A DNA stretch of 64,000 bases from Brucella tritici (GTDB taxonomy: Bacteria; Pseudomonadota; Alphaproteobacteria; Rhizobiales; Rhizobiaceae). The translations under genes were made by a program, and so were the position numbers. The DNA is taken from NCBI RefSeq assembly GCF_008932295.1, contig NZ_WBWA01000015.1, positions 1 through 64,000 of the forward strand, read 5' to 3'. This document shows positions 26,205 through 34,370 of this stretch, one piece after another. The notes beneath the pieces were generated by a model. That model was not told the DNA's origin. It worked only from the letters and a program-made list of their open reading frames with translations, and searched no databases. Positions within the stretch are counted from its first letter, which is position 1. Each line of letters begins with the position of its first letter.

Positions 26205-27440
26205 TTACTTCTTCAGGATCGCGTCCGCCTTGGCGGCGGCGTCCTTCAGCACGGCATCAGGTTCGCCCTTGCCGAGATAAATGCTCTGCATGGCATTGGA
26301 CGTGATGTCGGCAATTTCTTCCCAACCCGGAATGATCGGTGCAAAGCGGGCATCCGGCAGCAGTGCGGTGAAGGCGGCGAGATCGGCATTATTGACGTAA
26401 TAATCCATCTTCGCTTCTTCCTTGTTGACCGGAAGGAAGCCTTCGCCCTGCGTGAACTTGGCGCGCCATTCGGTCTGGAACAGGAAGTCGAGCACCTTCC
26501 AGGCTTCCTCCTTGTTCTTGGAATTCTGGAACATGATGACGGAATCGGTCACGCCATAGGTGCCACGCGCGCCTGTCGGTCCGGCAGGAATGGCTGCAAC
26601 GCCATATTTGAGGTTCGGCGCTTCTTCCTTGATCTGGTTGGAAAGGAAAGGCGCGGTAATCATCATGCCGACCTTGCCCTGCTTGAAGAGATTCTGAACG
26701 TCTTCACGGGCATAGGAAGTGACGCCAGGCTGGGTCAGGCCATCGTCGATCAGCGACTTGTAAAGCTTCGCGGCTTCAAGTGCGCCCGGTGTGCTGAGGC
26801 CCGACGTGCCGTCCTTGTTGAGGATTTCTGTTCCATAGGACCACATGCCGTAATAGTAATAAACGTCGGTCTCGATTTCCTTGCCCTGTAAGCCGAAACC
26901 GTAATTCTCTCCGCCAAGCGCCTTGATCTTGGTGGCGGCGGCTTTCAGTTCGTCCCAGGTTGCGGGCGGGTTTTCGACACCTGCCTTGGCCAGCAGATCC
27001 TTGTTGTAATACATGGCGCGGGCAGAGGCTGCGATCGGCAGACCGTAGGTCTTGCCCTCAAGGACGGACGGAGACAGGAAAGTCTCAATGAAGCGGCCCT
27101 TGAACTCATCGTTCATGTAACCGTCGAGGGGTTCGGCGATGCCCTGCTGCACGAAGTCGATCAGCCAGCGTGTGCCGATGATCGAAAGGTCTGCATTGGT
27201 GCCTGCTGAAATGTCGGTGGTCAGTTTCTGCAGAAGCACATCCCACGGAACAATTTCGAAATTGAGCGTAATGCCGGGGTTGGCAGCTTCAAACGCCTTC
27301 TTGACCTCTTCGAAATAGGGGCCGGTCTTGGAGCTATACTCCGCGACCGTCATGCGCACTTCGCCTGCATTCGCAACCGACGACAGCGCCAGAATGCTCA
27401 ATCCGGCCAGAAGGCCAGCCTTCCATTTATTGATAGACAT
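26205..27440 (-). CDS. Extracellular solute-binding protein of a MalEFGK-like ABC importer
   Basis: A 411-residue family 1 binding protein. The signal peptide covers about residues 1-25 (ending SSVANAG). Typical features are FEAANPGITLNFEIVPWDVLLQKLTTDISAG, YGLPIAASARAMYYNKDLL, and the C-terminal block FQNSKNKEEAWKVLDFL. It starts at ATG 27440 and is the first gene of the leftward operon. A divergent 180-bp region separates it from the SDR gene. The cluster around it (M81, RidA, PLP enzyme, SDR) suggests a nitrogen-containing rather than a simple sugar ligand, but this is inference. Confidence 0.9.
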   Translation of the reverse strand: MSINKWKAGLLAGLSILALSSVANAGEVRMTVAEYSSKTGPYFEEVKKAFEAANPGITLNFEIVPWDVLLQKLTTDISAGTNADLSIIGTRWLIDFVQQGIAEPLDGYMNDEFKGRFIETFLSPSVLEGKTYGLPIAASARAMYYNKDLLAKAGVENPPATWDELKAAATKIKALGGENYGFGLQGKEIETDVYYYYGMWSYGTEILNKDGTSGLSTPGALEAAKLYKSLIDDGLTQPGVTSYAREDVQNLFKQGKVGMMITAPFLSNQIKEEAPNLKYGVAAIPAGPTGARGTYGVTDSVIMFQNSKNKEEAWKVLDFLFQTEWRAKFTQGEGFLPVNKEEAKMDYYVNNADLAAFTALLPDARFAPIIPGWEEIADITSNAMQSIYLGKGEPDAVLKDAAAKADAILKK

Positions 27441-27620
27441 CTTCCCGTTCCCTTGTTTTGCCCCGCATTGGTGCGATGACGATCTATTTTTGTTATTTTC
27501 TTACATTATCGGCTTAATTGGTACTTTCAAGCAAAAAGTTTTGTTGCAAACTTACATTTTGACTTTTACGCTGGTGGGAATAAACAGGTGCAGAAAGCTG
27601 CCGCATAAAAGGGGAATAGC

Positions 27621-28394
27621 GTGGAGCAAGCAGGCGAATTTGCCGGAAAGTCGGTGCTGGTTACCGGGGCCGGTGGCGGTGTTGGAAGCGCGCTGGTCAA
27701 GCTGTTCTCTGAACGCGGCGCCCGCGTGATCGGTTGCGATACCACACTGGAGGCAATGACCGGCGATGATTTTCATGCGCGTCATGCCTTTGATCTGCTT
27801 GATCGTGAGGGGCTGGAGCTGGCTGCAGAGCGGATCATAGCGGAATTGGGCTTGCCTGACATTGTCATCAACAATGCGGGCTGGACCCGTGCCGAGACCT
27901 TCGATGGGCTGAGGCAGGGCAATATCGACTCTGAGATCGACCTCAACCTGACTGCGGTTGCCGGATTTTCCAATGTCATGGCACAGGCCATGGCGGCGCG
28001 CGGACACGGCGTTTTTGTCTTCATTTCCTCGGTCAACGGTCTCCTGCATTTCGGAAACCCGGCTTATGCGGCTGCCAAAGCCGGAATCAATGCTTTTGCG
28101 CGCGGTATTGCGGTTGAGTTCGGAAGGAAGGGCGTGCGCGCCAATGTCGTCTGTCCGGGGTCGATAAGAACGCCTGCATGGGATCATCGTATCGCGCAGG
28201 ATGTAAGCGTGCTGGACCGCCTGCAGCGCTTTTATCCGTTGGGGCGTATCGTTGACACGCGTGAAGTGGCGGAAACGGTCGCATTTTTGGCGTCGGATCG
28301 TGCTTCGGGCATTACCGGCGCGATCCTTCCGGTCGATGCCGGTCTGACTGCGGGCTGCCGTCCTTTCATCGAAGATATTCTCGGAGGCAACTGA
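27621..28394 (+). CDS. Short-chain dehydrogenase/reductase
   Basis: A 257-residue classical SDR. The coenzyme motif is TGAGGGVG (residues 15-22), NNAG follows near residue 84, and the catalytic Ser137, Tyr149 and Lys153 lie in FISSVNG and PAYAAAKAG. The terminal ILPVDAGLT is typical. It starts at GTG 27621, preceded by AGGGGAATAGC. It begins the rightward operon SDR - ATPase - RpiR regulator - PLP enzyme - NTF2-like protein. Substrate unknown; a hydroxy group of the imported compound or of its breakdown product is plausible. Confidence 0.88.
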   Translation: MEQAGEFAGKSVLVTGAGGGVGSALVKLFSERGARVIGCDTTLEAMTGDDFHARHAFDLLDREGLELAAERIIAELGLPDIVINNAGWTRAETFDGLRQGNIDSEIDLNLTAVAGFSNVMAQAMAARGHGVFVFISSVNGLLHFGNPAYAAAKAGINAFARGIAVEFGRKGVRANVVCPGSIRTPAWDHRIAQDVSVLDRLQRFYPLGRIVDTREVAETVAFLASDRASGITGAILPVDAGLTAGCRPFIEDILGGN

Positions 28395-28397
28395 GCG

Positions 28398-29450
28398 ATG
28401 AAAGAGGTTTCGCTGCGCGGTATCACCAAAACCTTCGGACAATTGACTGTTCTCGACCGTGTCGATCTCGATATTCAAAGCGGGGAATTCCTTGTGCTGG
28501 TCGGTCCTTCCGGTTGCGGAAAATCCACGCTTTTACGGATGGTGGCCGGGCTTGAGCCCATTTCCGGCGGCGACCTTCTGATTGGTGGGGAACGCGCTAA
28601 TGAGCTACCACCGCAAAAGCGTAATATCGCGATGGTGTTTCAATCCTATGCGCTGTTTCCGCATATGACGGCGCGTGAAAATATCGGTTTTGGCCCACGC
28701 ATTCGCGGCGAGAAGTCGGAAGAAACAGCCGCGAAGGTCGACAGGGCGGCGTCCATCCTCAATCTCCATTCCTATCTTGATCGCTATCCGCGTCAGCTTT
28801 CGGGCGGGCAGCGCCAGCGCGTCGCCATGGGGCGCGCCATTGTTCGCGAACCATCGGTGTTTCTGTTCGACGAACCGCTTTCCAATCTCGATGCGCAGTT
28901 GCGTGTGCAGATGCGCACGGAGATCAAGGCCCTGCATCAGCGGCTGAAATCGACGGTGATCTATGTCACCCACGATCAGATCGAGGCCATGACCATGGCC
29001 GACCGGATCGTGGTTATGAATCAGGGCAAGATTCAACAGATCGGTGCGCCGCTGGATCTTTACGACCGTCCCGCCAACAAGTTTGTTGCGAGCTTTATCG
29101 GTTCACCGTCCATGAGCTTCATTCCGGGCACGGTGTCGGGCGGAATATTCCGTACTGGCGAGGGTGAGGAAATCGCCGTTGGTGCAGGAATATCCGATAC
29201 CCGACAGGCGGAAGCTGGTATTAGGCCTGAAAATTTTACGGTCGCGCCGGATGGCAAGGGGCTGACGCTCACTGTGGAGGTGATTGAGCCGACGGGTCCT
29301 GAAACCCATATTTATGGCCGGATTGCCGGACAGCCCATACGAGCTGTGTTTCGCGAGCGCATACATCTTGCGCCGGGCGAGCAAGTGCCTGTAACTGCAA
29401 AGAGCGAACATATACATCTTTTCGATAAGGATAGCGGTCTCCCGCTTTGA
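28398..29450 (+). CDS. UgpC/MalK-like ABC importer ATPase
   Basis: A 350-residue ATPase. Walker A GPSGCGKST is at residues 36-44, Q-loop in VFQSYALFPHMTA, signature LSGGQRQR near residue 134, Walker B FLFDEPLSNLD. The C-terminal regulatory TOBE domain (about residues 240-350) is that of the CUT1 family. It starts 3 bp after the SDR stop. It is the only ATPase near the MalF/MalG-like permeases, encoded divergently, and almost surely energises them. Confidence 0.93.
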   Translation: MKEVSLRGITKTFGQLTVLDRVDLDIQSGEFLVLVGPSGCGKSTLLRMVAGLEPISGGDLLIGGERANELPPQKRNIAMVFQSYALFPHMTARENIGFGPRIRGEKSEETAAKVDRAASILNLHSYLDRYPRQLSGGQRQRVAMGRAIVREPSVFLFDEPLSNLDAQLRVQMRTEIKALHQRLKSTVIYVTHDQIEAMTMADRIVVMNQGKIQQIGAPLDLYDRPANKFVASFIGSPSMSFIPGTVSGGIFRTGEGEEIAVGAGISDTRQAEAGIRPENFTVAPDGKGLTLTVEVIEPTGPETHIYGRIAGQPIRAVFRERIHLAPGEQVPVTAKSEHIHLFDKDSGLPL

Positions 29451-29457
29451 ACTTCCG

Positions 29458-30339
29458 ATGAGCAAGGTTGCCGACATCATCACGCGGCTGCATGTCGTAG
29501 CGCAGGACGGATCGAAATCCGACCGGCGGCTGGCTGCGCTCGTGCTGGCTGATCCCGATTACGCCTCCAAGGCGGCGATCTCGGAGATTGCGACCAGAGC
29601 AGGTGTCAGCGAACCCACAGTGACCCGCTTCTGCCGCGCGCTCGGCTGTGATGGGGTTCGCGATTTCAAGTTCTTTCTGGCACAGGCGCTGGCCATTGGT
29701 GGCCAGTATCTGACGGCGGAAATACCCGCCCGCGATGTGCGTGAAAGCCGTATAGCCACGGCTGTGACCGATGCGGCGGTTGCCGCTATCCAACGCGCCA
29801 GCGACGGGCTTGATATGAGCGTGTTGATGAAAGTGGCGGAACGGCTTGCCGCCGGTGGCCCTGTGCTATGTCTGGGGTCTGGCGGCATCTCGTCCATGCT
29901 GGCAACAGAAATGCAGAACAGATTGTTCCGCCTGGGGATTCCGGTCAGTGCGCAAGTGGATGGGCAGTTGCAGCGCATGTATGCCGCCGTCACCACGCAT
30001 GAAACGACGGTGATCGCTTTCTCCGTCTCCGGCTTTGCGCGTTCGGTGGTAGAGGCTGTGCTGGTCGCGCGGCAATATGGAGCGCAGACAGTCGCGATCA
30101 CGCCTGCCGGTTCCGATCTTGCCAAGGCGGCGGACGTGCTCATCCCTTATCAGGCCAATGAAGACGGCAATATCTACAAGCCGACATCATCACGCTTCGC
30201 GCTGCTCGCCATTCTCGATATGATCGCTACGGCGACAGCGGAAGCGCGTGGCCCAAAGGTGCTGGAAAGCCTGCGTCGCATCAAGCATAGCCTCAATACG
30301 CTCACCATAGATGATCCGCGCTTGCCGTTGGGAGACTAA
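29458..30339 (+). CDS. RpiR-family transcriptional regulator
   Basis: A 293-residue regulator with an N-terminal helix-turn-helix (about residues 1-75; SKAAISEIATRAGVSEPTVTRFCRALGCDGVRDFK) and a SIS sugar-isomerase-like domain (about residues 120-260; VLCLGSGGISSMLATEMQNRLFRLG). RpiR proteins sense phosphosugars or related metabolites. It sits inside the rightward operon, 7 bp after the ATPase, and probably controls both halves of this divergent cluster. Confidence 0.92.
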   Translation: MSKVADIITRLHVVAQDGSKSDRRLAALVLADPDYASKAAISEIATRAGVSEPTVTRFCRALGCDGVRDFKFFLAQALAIGGQYLTAEIPARDVRESRIATAVTDAAVAAIQRASDGLDMSVLMKVAERLAAGGPVLCLGSGGISSMLATEMQNRLFRLGIPVSAQVDGQLQRMYAAVTTHETTVIAFSVSGFARSVVEAVLVARQYGAQTVAITPAGSDLAKAADVLIPYQANEDGNIYKPTSSRFALLAILDMIATATAEARGPKVLESLRRIKHSLNTLTIDDPRLPLGD

Positions 30340-30342
30340 TTC

Positions 30343-31407
30343 ATGACCAGACCGAAAACCGTTCACGAGGTGGATACACCCGCTATCCTCATCGACATTG
30401 ATCGTGTGAAAGCGAATATCGCCAAGGCGCAAGCTCATGCGGATTCAGTGGGTGTTAAACTGCGCCCGCACATCAAGACGCATAAACTGCCGCTCTTTGC
30501 CAAAATGCAGGTGGAGGCGGGCGCGACCGGGATTACCTGCCAGAAGCTCGGCGAGGCAGAAGTCATGGCCGATGCTGGAATGACGGACATTTTCCTGCCC
30601 TACAATATTCTGGGACAGGAAAAGCTTGACCGTCTGCATGCGCTGCATCAACGCATCACCCTGGCAGTGACGGTTGATAATGGAACCTCACTTGCGGGGT
30701 TGGCGGCACGTTTTACCGATGAAAAACACCCGTTGAAAGTGCTGGTCGAATGTGACACCGGTATGGGGCGCTGTGGCGTGCAGACGCCAGCCGAAGCATT
30801 GGAACTGGCGCGGATCATTGATCAAAGTGCAGGTCTTCGTTTCGGCGGTCTGATGACCTATCCCGCAGCGGGCAAGCCGGACGAGGCTGAACAATGGCTT
30901 TATTCGGCGCGTGAGCTGCTGGAAGCAAACGGTCTTCCTTGTGAGACAATTTCGAGCGGCGGCACGCCCGATATGTGGCGCAAACCCAGTGACAGTGTTG
31001 TCACCGAATATCGTCCCGGCACCTATATCTATTTCGACCGTTATCAGGTCGAGAAGGGGGCTGCGACAGTGGATGACTGCGCTTTTACGGTGCTTTCAAC
31101 AGTCGTCAGCCATCCGACCTCCGGACGTGCGATCATCGATGCCGGGTCCAAGGCACTGTCCAGCGATACACTTGGGCTGAGCGATTTTGGTGAAGTGATG
31201 GGCCGCCCCGATGCACGTGTTATCGGTCTGAGTGAGGAGCACGGCAAGCTGACCGGTGACGTCGCCAGCTTGAAGGTTGGCGAACGGGTCCGGATTATTC
31301 CGGATCACGTCTGCGTCGTATCCAATCTCTTTGATGAGGTCCATCTTGTTTCAGGTGAGGATGTTGTCGATATCCTGCCGGTCGCCGCACGTGGAAAATT
31401 AAGATAA
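30343..31407 (+). CDS. D-threonine aldolase / D-serine dehydratase-like PLP enzyme
   Basis: A 354-residue fold-type III PLP enzyme of the alanine racemase-like DTA/DSD family. The PLP lysine is Lys45 in RPHIKTHK. The C-terminal beta-barrel domain has the metal-site pair His322 and Cys324 (PDHVC). Members cleave D-threonine-type beta-hydroxy amino acids to glycine plus aldehyde, or dehydrate D-serine or D-threo-3-hydroxyaspartate, with Mn2+ or Zn2+. It starts at ATG 30343 after GGGAGACTAATTC. With the RidA protein across the cluster, a dehydratase reaction releasing an enamine is attractive, but aldolase activity is equally possible. Confidence 0.85.
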   Translation: MTRPKTVHEVDTPAILIDIDRVKANIAKAQAHADSVGVKLRPHIKTHKLPLFAKMQVEAGATGITCQKLGEAEVMADAGMTDIFLPYNILGQEKLDRLHALHQRITLAVTVDNGTSLAGLAARFTDEKHPLKVLVECDTGMGRCGVQTPAEALELARIIDQSAGLRFGGLMTYPAAGKPDEAEQWLYSARELLEANGLPCETISSGGTPDMWRKPSDSVVTEYRPGTYIYFDRYQVEKGAATVDDCAFTVLSTVVSHPTSGRAIIDAGSKALSSDTLGLSDFGEVMGRPDARVIGLSEEHGKLTGDVASLKVGERVRIIPDHVCVVSNLFDEVHLVSGEDVVDILPVAARGKLR

Positions 31408-31420
31408 TCAGGAGGATAGA

Positions 31421-31894
31421 ATGAAGGCTGCGGCCAATCCGTTTGCTGGCGACAAGGATCGTGAGCAGATTTGGGAGATGCTTGTACAGCGCGATATTGA
31501 AGCTTTCGTATCGCAGGACTGGTCCTTGGTGGCCGATGATTTCGATGAAGCACGCTTTCTTGGCATTCATGCGCATAATGATCGCGATCCCGACAAATGG
31601 GATGCCGGATTTCCGACGCTCGCAAGTTATCGCGACGAATGGCTCCGACAGGCGGCGGAAAGTGCGGCGGTCGAATACGCCGAACCTCTGGCAGACGGTA
31701 TCTTTCGTGCGACCAACCTGCGTGTGATCGATATTACGGGCGATGTTGCCGTCGCGCGGAAAAAATTCGATGGAACGATAGCCAGGAGGGACGGAACAGT
31801 TGATCGTCTCAACTGGCAAACGCTTTATTTTTGTCGTCGCGACGGCGCACGCTGGAAGATCACCGGCTTTGTCGGATACCTGGCGTATCGCTGA
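31421..31894 (+). CDS. NTF2/SnoaL-like hypothetical protein
   Basis: A 157-residue cytoplasmic protein preceded by an excellent ribosome site (AGGAGGATAGA). The alternating helix-strand pattern and the closing strands (VDRLNWQTLYFCRRDGARWKITGFVGYL) resemble NTF2-like/SnoaL proteins, small alpha+beta barrels that act as isomerases, dehydratases or binding proteins. It is the last gene of the rightward operon, 13 bp after the PLP enzyme. I do not recognise a specific function. Confidence 0.7.
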   Translation: MKAAANPFAGDKDREQIWEMLVQRDIEAFVSQDWSLVADDFDEARFLGIHAHNDRDPDKWDAGFPTLASYRDEWLRQAAESAAVEYAEPLADGIFRATNLRVIDITGDVAVARKKFDGTIARRDGTVDRLNWQTLYFCRRDGARWKITGFVGYLAYR

Positions 31895-32188
31895 GATATC
31901 TGGCTTTTGAGGCATTAATCACGGCGCGGATTAATCAGTCTGCGCCTCATTCCGCAGGGGTAAGCACTCTGCAATAATGAATGCAAAGTAAAATATAATA
32001 TAGATATGATTTTAATTGGTATTATTGTGAATAATAATGTTGATATATTTAACGATTCAGTATATTATTGGAAATAATAACTAAATAATATAATTCAAAA
32101 TTTGAAATATAATAAACATGTAATATATTCTTACTTAATATTCCAAAATTTTGAAGCTATGGTTCTTCTCCATGCGAGGAGATGTACT
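31895..32188. other. AT-rich intergenic region upstream of the RTX gene
   Basis: About 290 bp, strongly AT-rich from 31975 onward (long runs of A and T with few G or C). No gene or clean terminator was recognised. It presumably contains the RTX gene promoter; its composition is unlike neighbouring gaps and suggests acquired DNA or a site bound by an AT-hook/H-NS-like silencer. Confidence 0.5.
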
Positions 32189-33745
32189 ATGGCAAAAATA
32201 GTCGGCACAACCAATTCAGACAATATCGTCGGTTCTGACGAGAATGACCGTATATGGGGTCTAACTGGAAATGATTTTATCGATGGAGGTCGCGGCAGCG
32301 ACATTCTCGATGGGGGCGCGGGCGATGACGTTCTGACCACTACCGGGGGAGATGCCTCCGGATTTGATGAACTTACGGGAGGAGCCGGTGATGACCGTCT
32401 CGTCTTCAATTTCGTTGGCGGGGCTGCACGAGGTGGGGAAGGAATTGATACGCTTGTAGCCGATCTGTCGAACCAGCAAGACGCCGTTGTGTTCAGTGCG
32501 GCGCAAGGGCACGCTTACTGGGCAGATCCAGCGGTCAGTGACAACCACCTCTATTTCACTGATGTCGAACGTCTGAATCTTCAGACGGGTGCAGGCAACG
32601 ATGTCATCGATGCGTCAGGTTTTGCCTTTGCAAACATTCACGCGGGTGCCGGCAACGATAAGATTGTGGCTGGAGCCGGGAATGATCAGATTTCCGGCGG
32701 TGCCGGACATGATCATATCTGGGGTGGAGGCGGTGCCGATGAAATCCGCGGCGGCAGCGGCAATGACATCATCGACGGCGGCAATGGCGACGACAATATC
32801 TCCGGCGATGAAGGAAATGATACGCTGCTGGGAGGCCGGGGGAACGATATCCTGAATGGTGGTGACGGCGACGACACTCTCAACGGCGGCGACGGTAATG
32901 ACATTCTCTACGGAGGACCAGGCACGGACACCTTGATCGGTGGCGCGGGTAATGACACGTTCATCAGTTACAACGCAGATAGCGACATCATGATTGGTGG
33001 CGATGGCAATGACAGTTTTTCGGCCGGTGTGCAGGATAGCTACTATGCCGGATACTGGTTTCAGATGTCTGGCGGCGCCGGTGACGACACGTTCTCGATT
33101 TATAGTGACGGCAACCTCGGCAGTATTGATGGCGGTGAAGGAACCGACACGCTCTCGGTGAATTTTGACGACGTTGCCCGTGGCTTTACTTTCGATGCCG
33201 CATCTTACACCACGATAGAGAAATTCAACCTCGATGTTCGCTCGGCGACCATGGGGGCTCAAATTTTCGGCGGCGACGGAGATGATCGTATCACCAGCTC
33301 GGAGACGTTTCGGGAAGGGTTTAGCGGGAATGACACCTATGATGGCCGTGGGGGCAATGATTATATCTACGGTGCAAGCGGTTCCGACAATCTCCTTGGT
33401 GGGGATGGTGACGACGAACTGAATGGTGGCGAGGGTTCGGACCGGTTGTTGGGCGGAGCAGGTTCCGACATTCTGACCGGTGGCAGCGGTGCCGATACAT
33501 TTATCTGGGACGATGAATCTGTTCAGTCCGGAGGTCTCGATCGCGTAACTGATTTCAACGTAGATGGCGGAGATGTCCTCCTGTTCCGAGGCGTAGATGC
33601 CATCACAAACTTCGACAGCTTTGTTGCCGCATCTGTCGATACGTCCGAAGGCGTTTTCGTGAGCATTGATGGTAGTGCAAACGGAATCATTATCGAAAAT
33701 GTTACGCTTGCCGAATTGTCGGAAAATGATGTCACTTTTGCCTGA
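32189..33745 (+). CDS. RTX-type calcium-binding repeat protein
   Basis: A 518-residue acidic, glycine- and aspartate-rich protein built of GGxGxDxxx nonapeptides. One set is at about residues 10-55, the longest run at about 165-280 (for example GGNGDDNISGDEGNDTLLGG), and a last set at about 395-465. The C terminus (GADTFIWDDESVQSGG, then VTDFNVDGGDVLLF) looks like the serralysin-type end used for type I secretion. No catalytic domain is visible. It starts at ATG 32189 after GAGGAGATGTACT. Such proteins fold on binding Ca2+ outside the cell. No type I secretion genes are in the window, so the exporter must lie elsewhere. Confidence 0.85.
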   Translation: MAKIVGTTNSDNIVGSDENDRIWGLTGNDFIDGGRGSDILDGGAGDDVLTTTGGDASGFDELTGGAGDDRLVFNFVGGAARGGEGIDTLVADLSNQQDAVVFSAAQGHAYWADPAVSDNHLYFTDVERLNLQTGAGNDVIDASGFAFANIHAGAGNDKIVAGAGNDQISGGAGHDHIWGGGGADEIRGGSGNDIIDGGNGDDNISGDEGNDTLLGGRGNDILNGGDGDDTLNGGDGNDILYGGPGTDTLIGGAGNDTFISYNADSDIMIGGDGNDSFSAGVQDSYYAGYWFQMSGGAGDDTFSIYSDGNLGSIDGGEGTDTLSVNFDDVARGFTFDAASYTTIEKFNLDVRSATMGAQIFGGDGDDRITSSETFREGFSGNDTYDGRGGNDYIYGASGSDNLLGGDGDDELNGGEGSDRLLGGAGSDILTGGSGADTFIWDDESVQSGGLDRVTDFNVDGGDVLLFRGVDAITNFDSFVAASVDTSEGVFVSIDGSANGIIIENVTLAELSENDVTFA

Positions 33746-33787
33746 GCCTAAGCGATCATTATAAAGCAATCCGATAATGTACCTTGT

Positions 33788-33817
33788 CTCTCCCGGCGAA
33801 TTCCGGGAGAGCATTTT
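33788..33817 (+). terminator. Terminator after the RTX gene
   Basis: A perfect 9-bp stem (CTCTCCCGG 33788-33796, CCGGGAGAG 33803-33811) with a 6-nt loop is followed by CATTTT. The tail is short, so moderate strength. Confidence 0.7.
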
Positions 33818-34370
33818 GGGGAGCTGATCCACTCATGCTAAAATGGCGTGCTTCCTTGCGGTCTCTGGCGTCTCTTTAAGCCTGGCTCTGGTTAATTCTG
33901 GTTCATAGTATAATCATACTATTTTTCTGTAATTATATTCGTTTCAGTCTCGAATTATACTAATTCGAATGATGTCGCAGCTGATTGCATATTTGTCGCA
34001 GGCCGTTCCAGTAATTGATTGGAACGGGACTACTATTGTCTTCAAGCTGGTCGATTGACACCTGCTTTAAGCAGTGTCGAACAGTCCTCTGAGTTTGTCG
34101 CGCAACCCTTCAAAAAAAACATTCAAGGGGACGGTTGTTGGACGGAACATTTAGATGAATTCACGGCTGTGGGTGGACATGTCGGGAAATGACCTATATA
34201 GAATCAAGAAATCTATCGATAATCATTCCATGCGGACCGTTTGCGGAACGCAGATCGCGTGTGGGCACTTTGCGCTGGAATGAAGTTCTGTCAATGTTAA
34301 AAAGGAGATTAAGTCCGCCAGCACAGCGGGGTTAAACTTAATGCATGGTATTTTATACAAGGAAGAAAGT
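33818..34370. other. Long proV leader/promoter region with serial hairpins
   Basis: No gene is visible in this 553-bp stretch. It holds four inverted repeats within 175 bp: ATAGTAT/ATACTAT (33905-33911, 33916-33922, followed by TTTT), CGAATTA/TAATTCG (33951-33957, 33961-33967), CCGTTCCA/TGGAACGG (34003-34010, 34020-34027) and GACACCTGCT/AGCAGTGTC with one bulge (34057-34078). A further weaker pairing ATTAAGT/ACTTAAT brackets 34309-34342 just before proV. The region may carry osmotic control elements for proVWX. Confidence 0.45.

Noticed and set aside
32700-33000. Closely spaced DNA repeats within the RTX gene, considered as a CRISPR or tandem-repeat array
   Set aside because: The periodicity of 27 bases follows the nonapeptide codons of the protein and the units are degenerate; no spacer structure exists.
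32615-33832. 405-codon open frame antisense to the RTX gene
   Set aside because: It mirrors the repeat-rich, Gly/Asp-coding RTX gene, lacks a ribosome site and its residues are a low-complexity shadow of the nonapeptide repeats.
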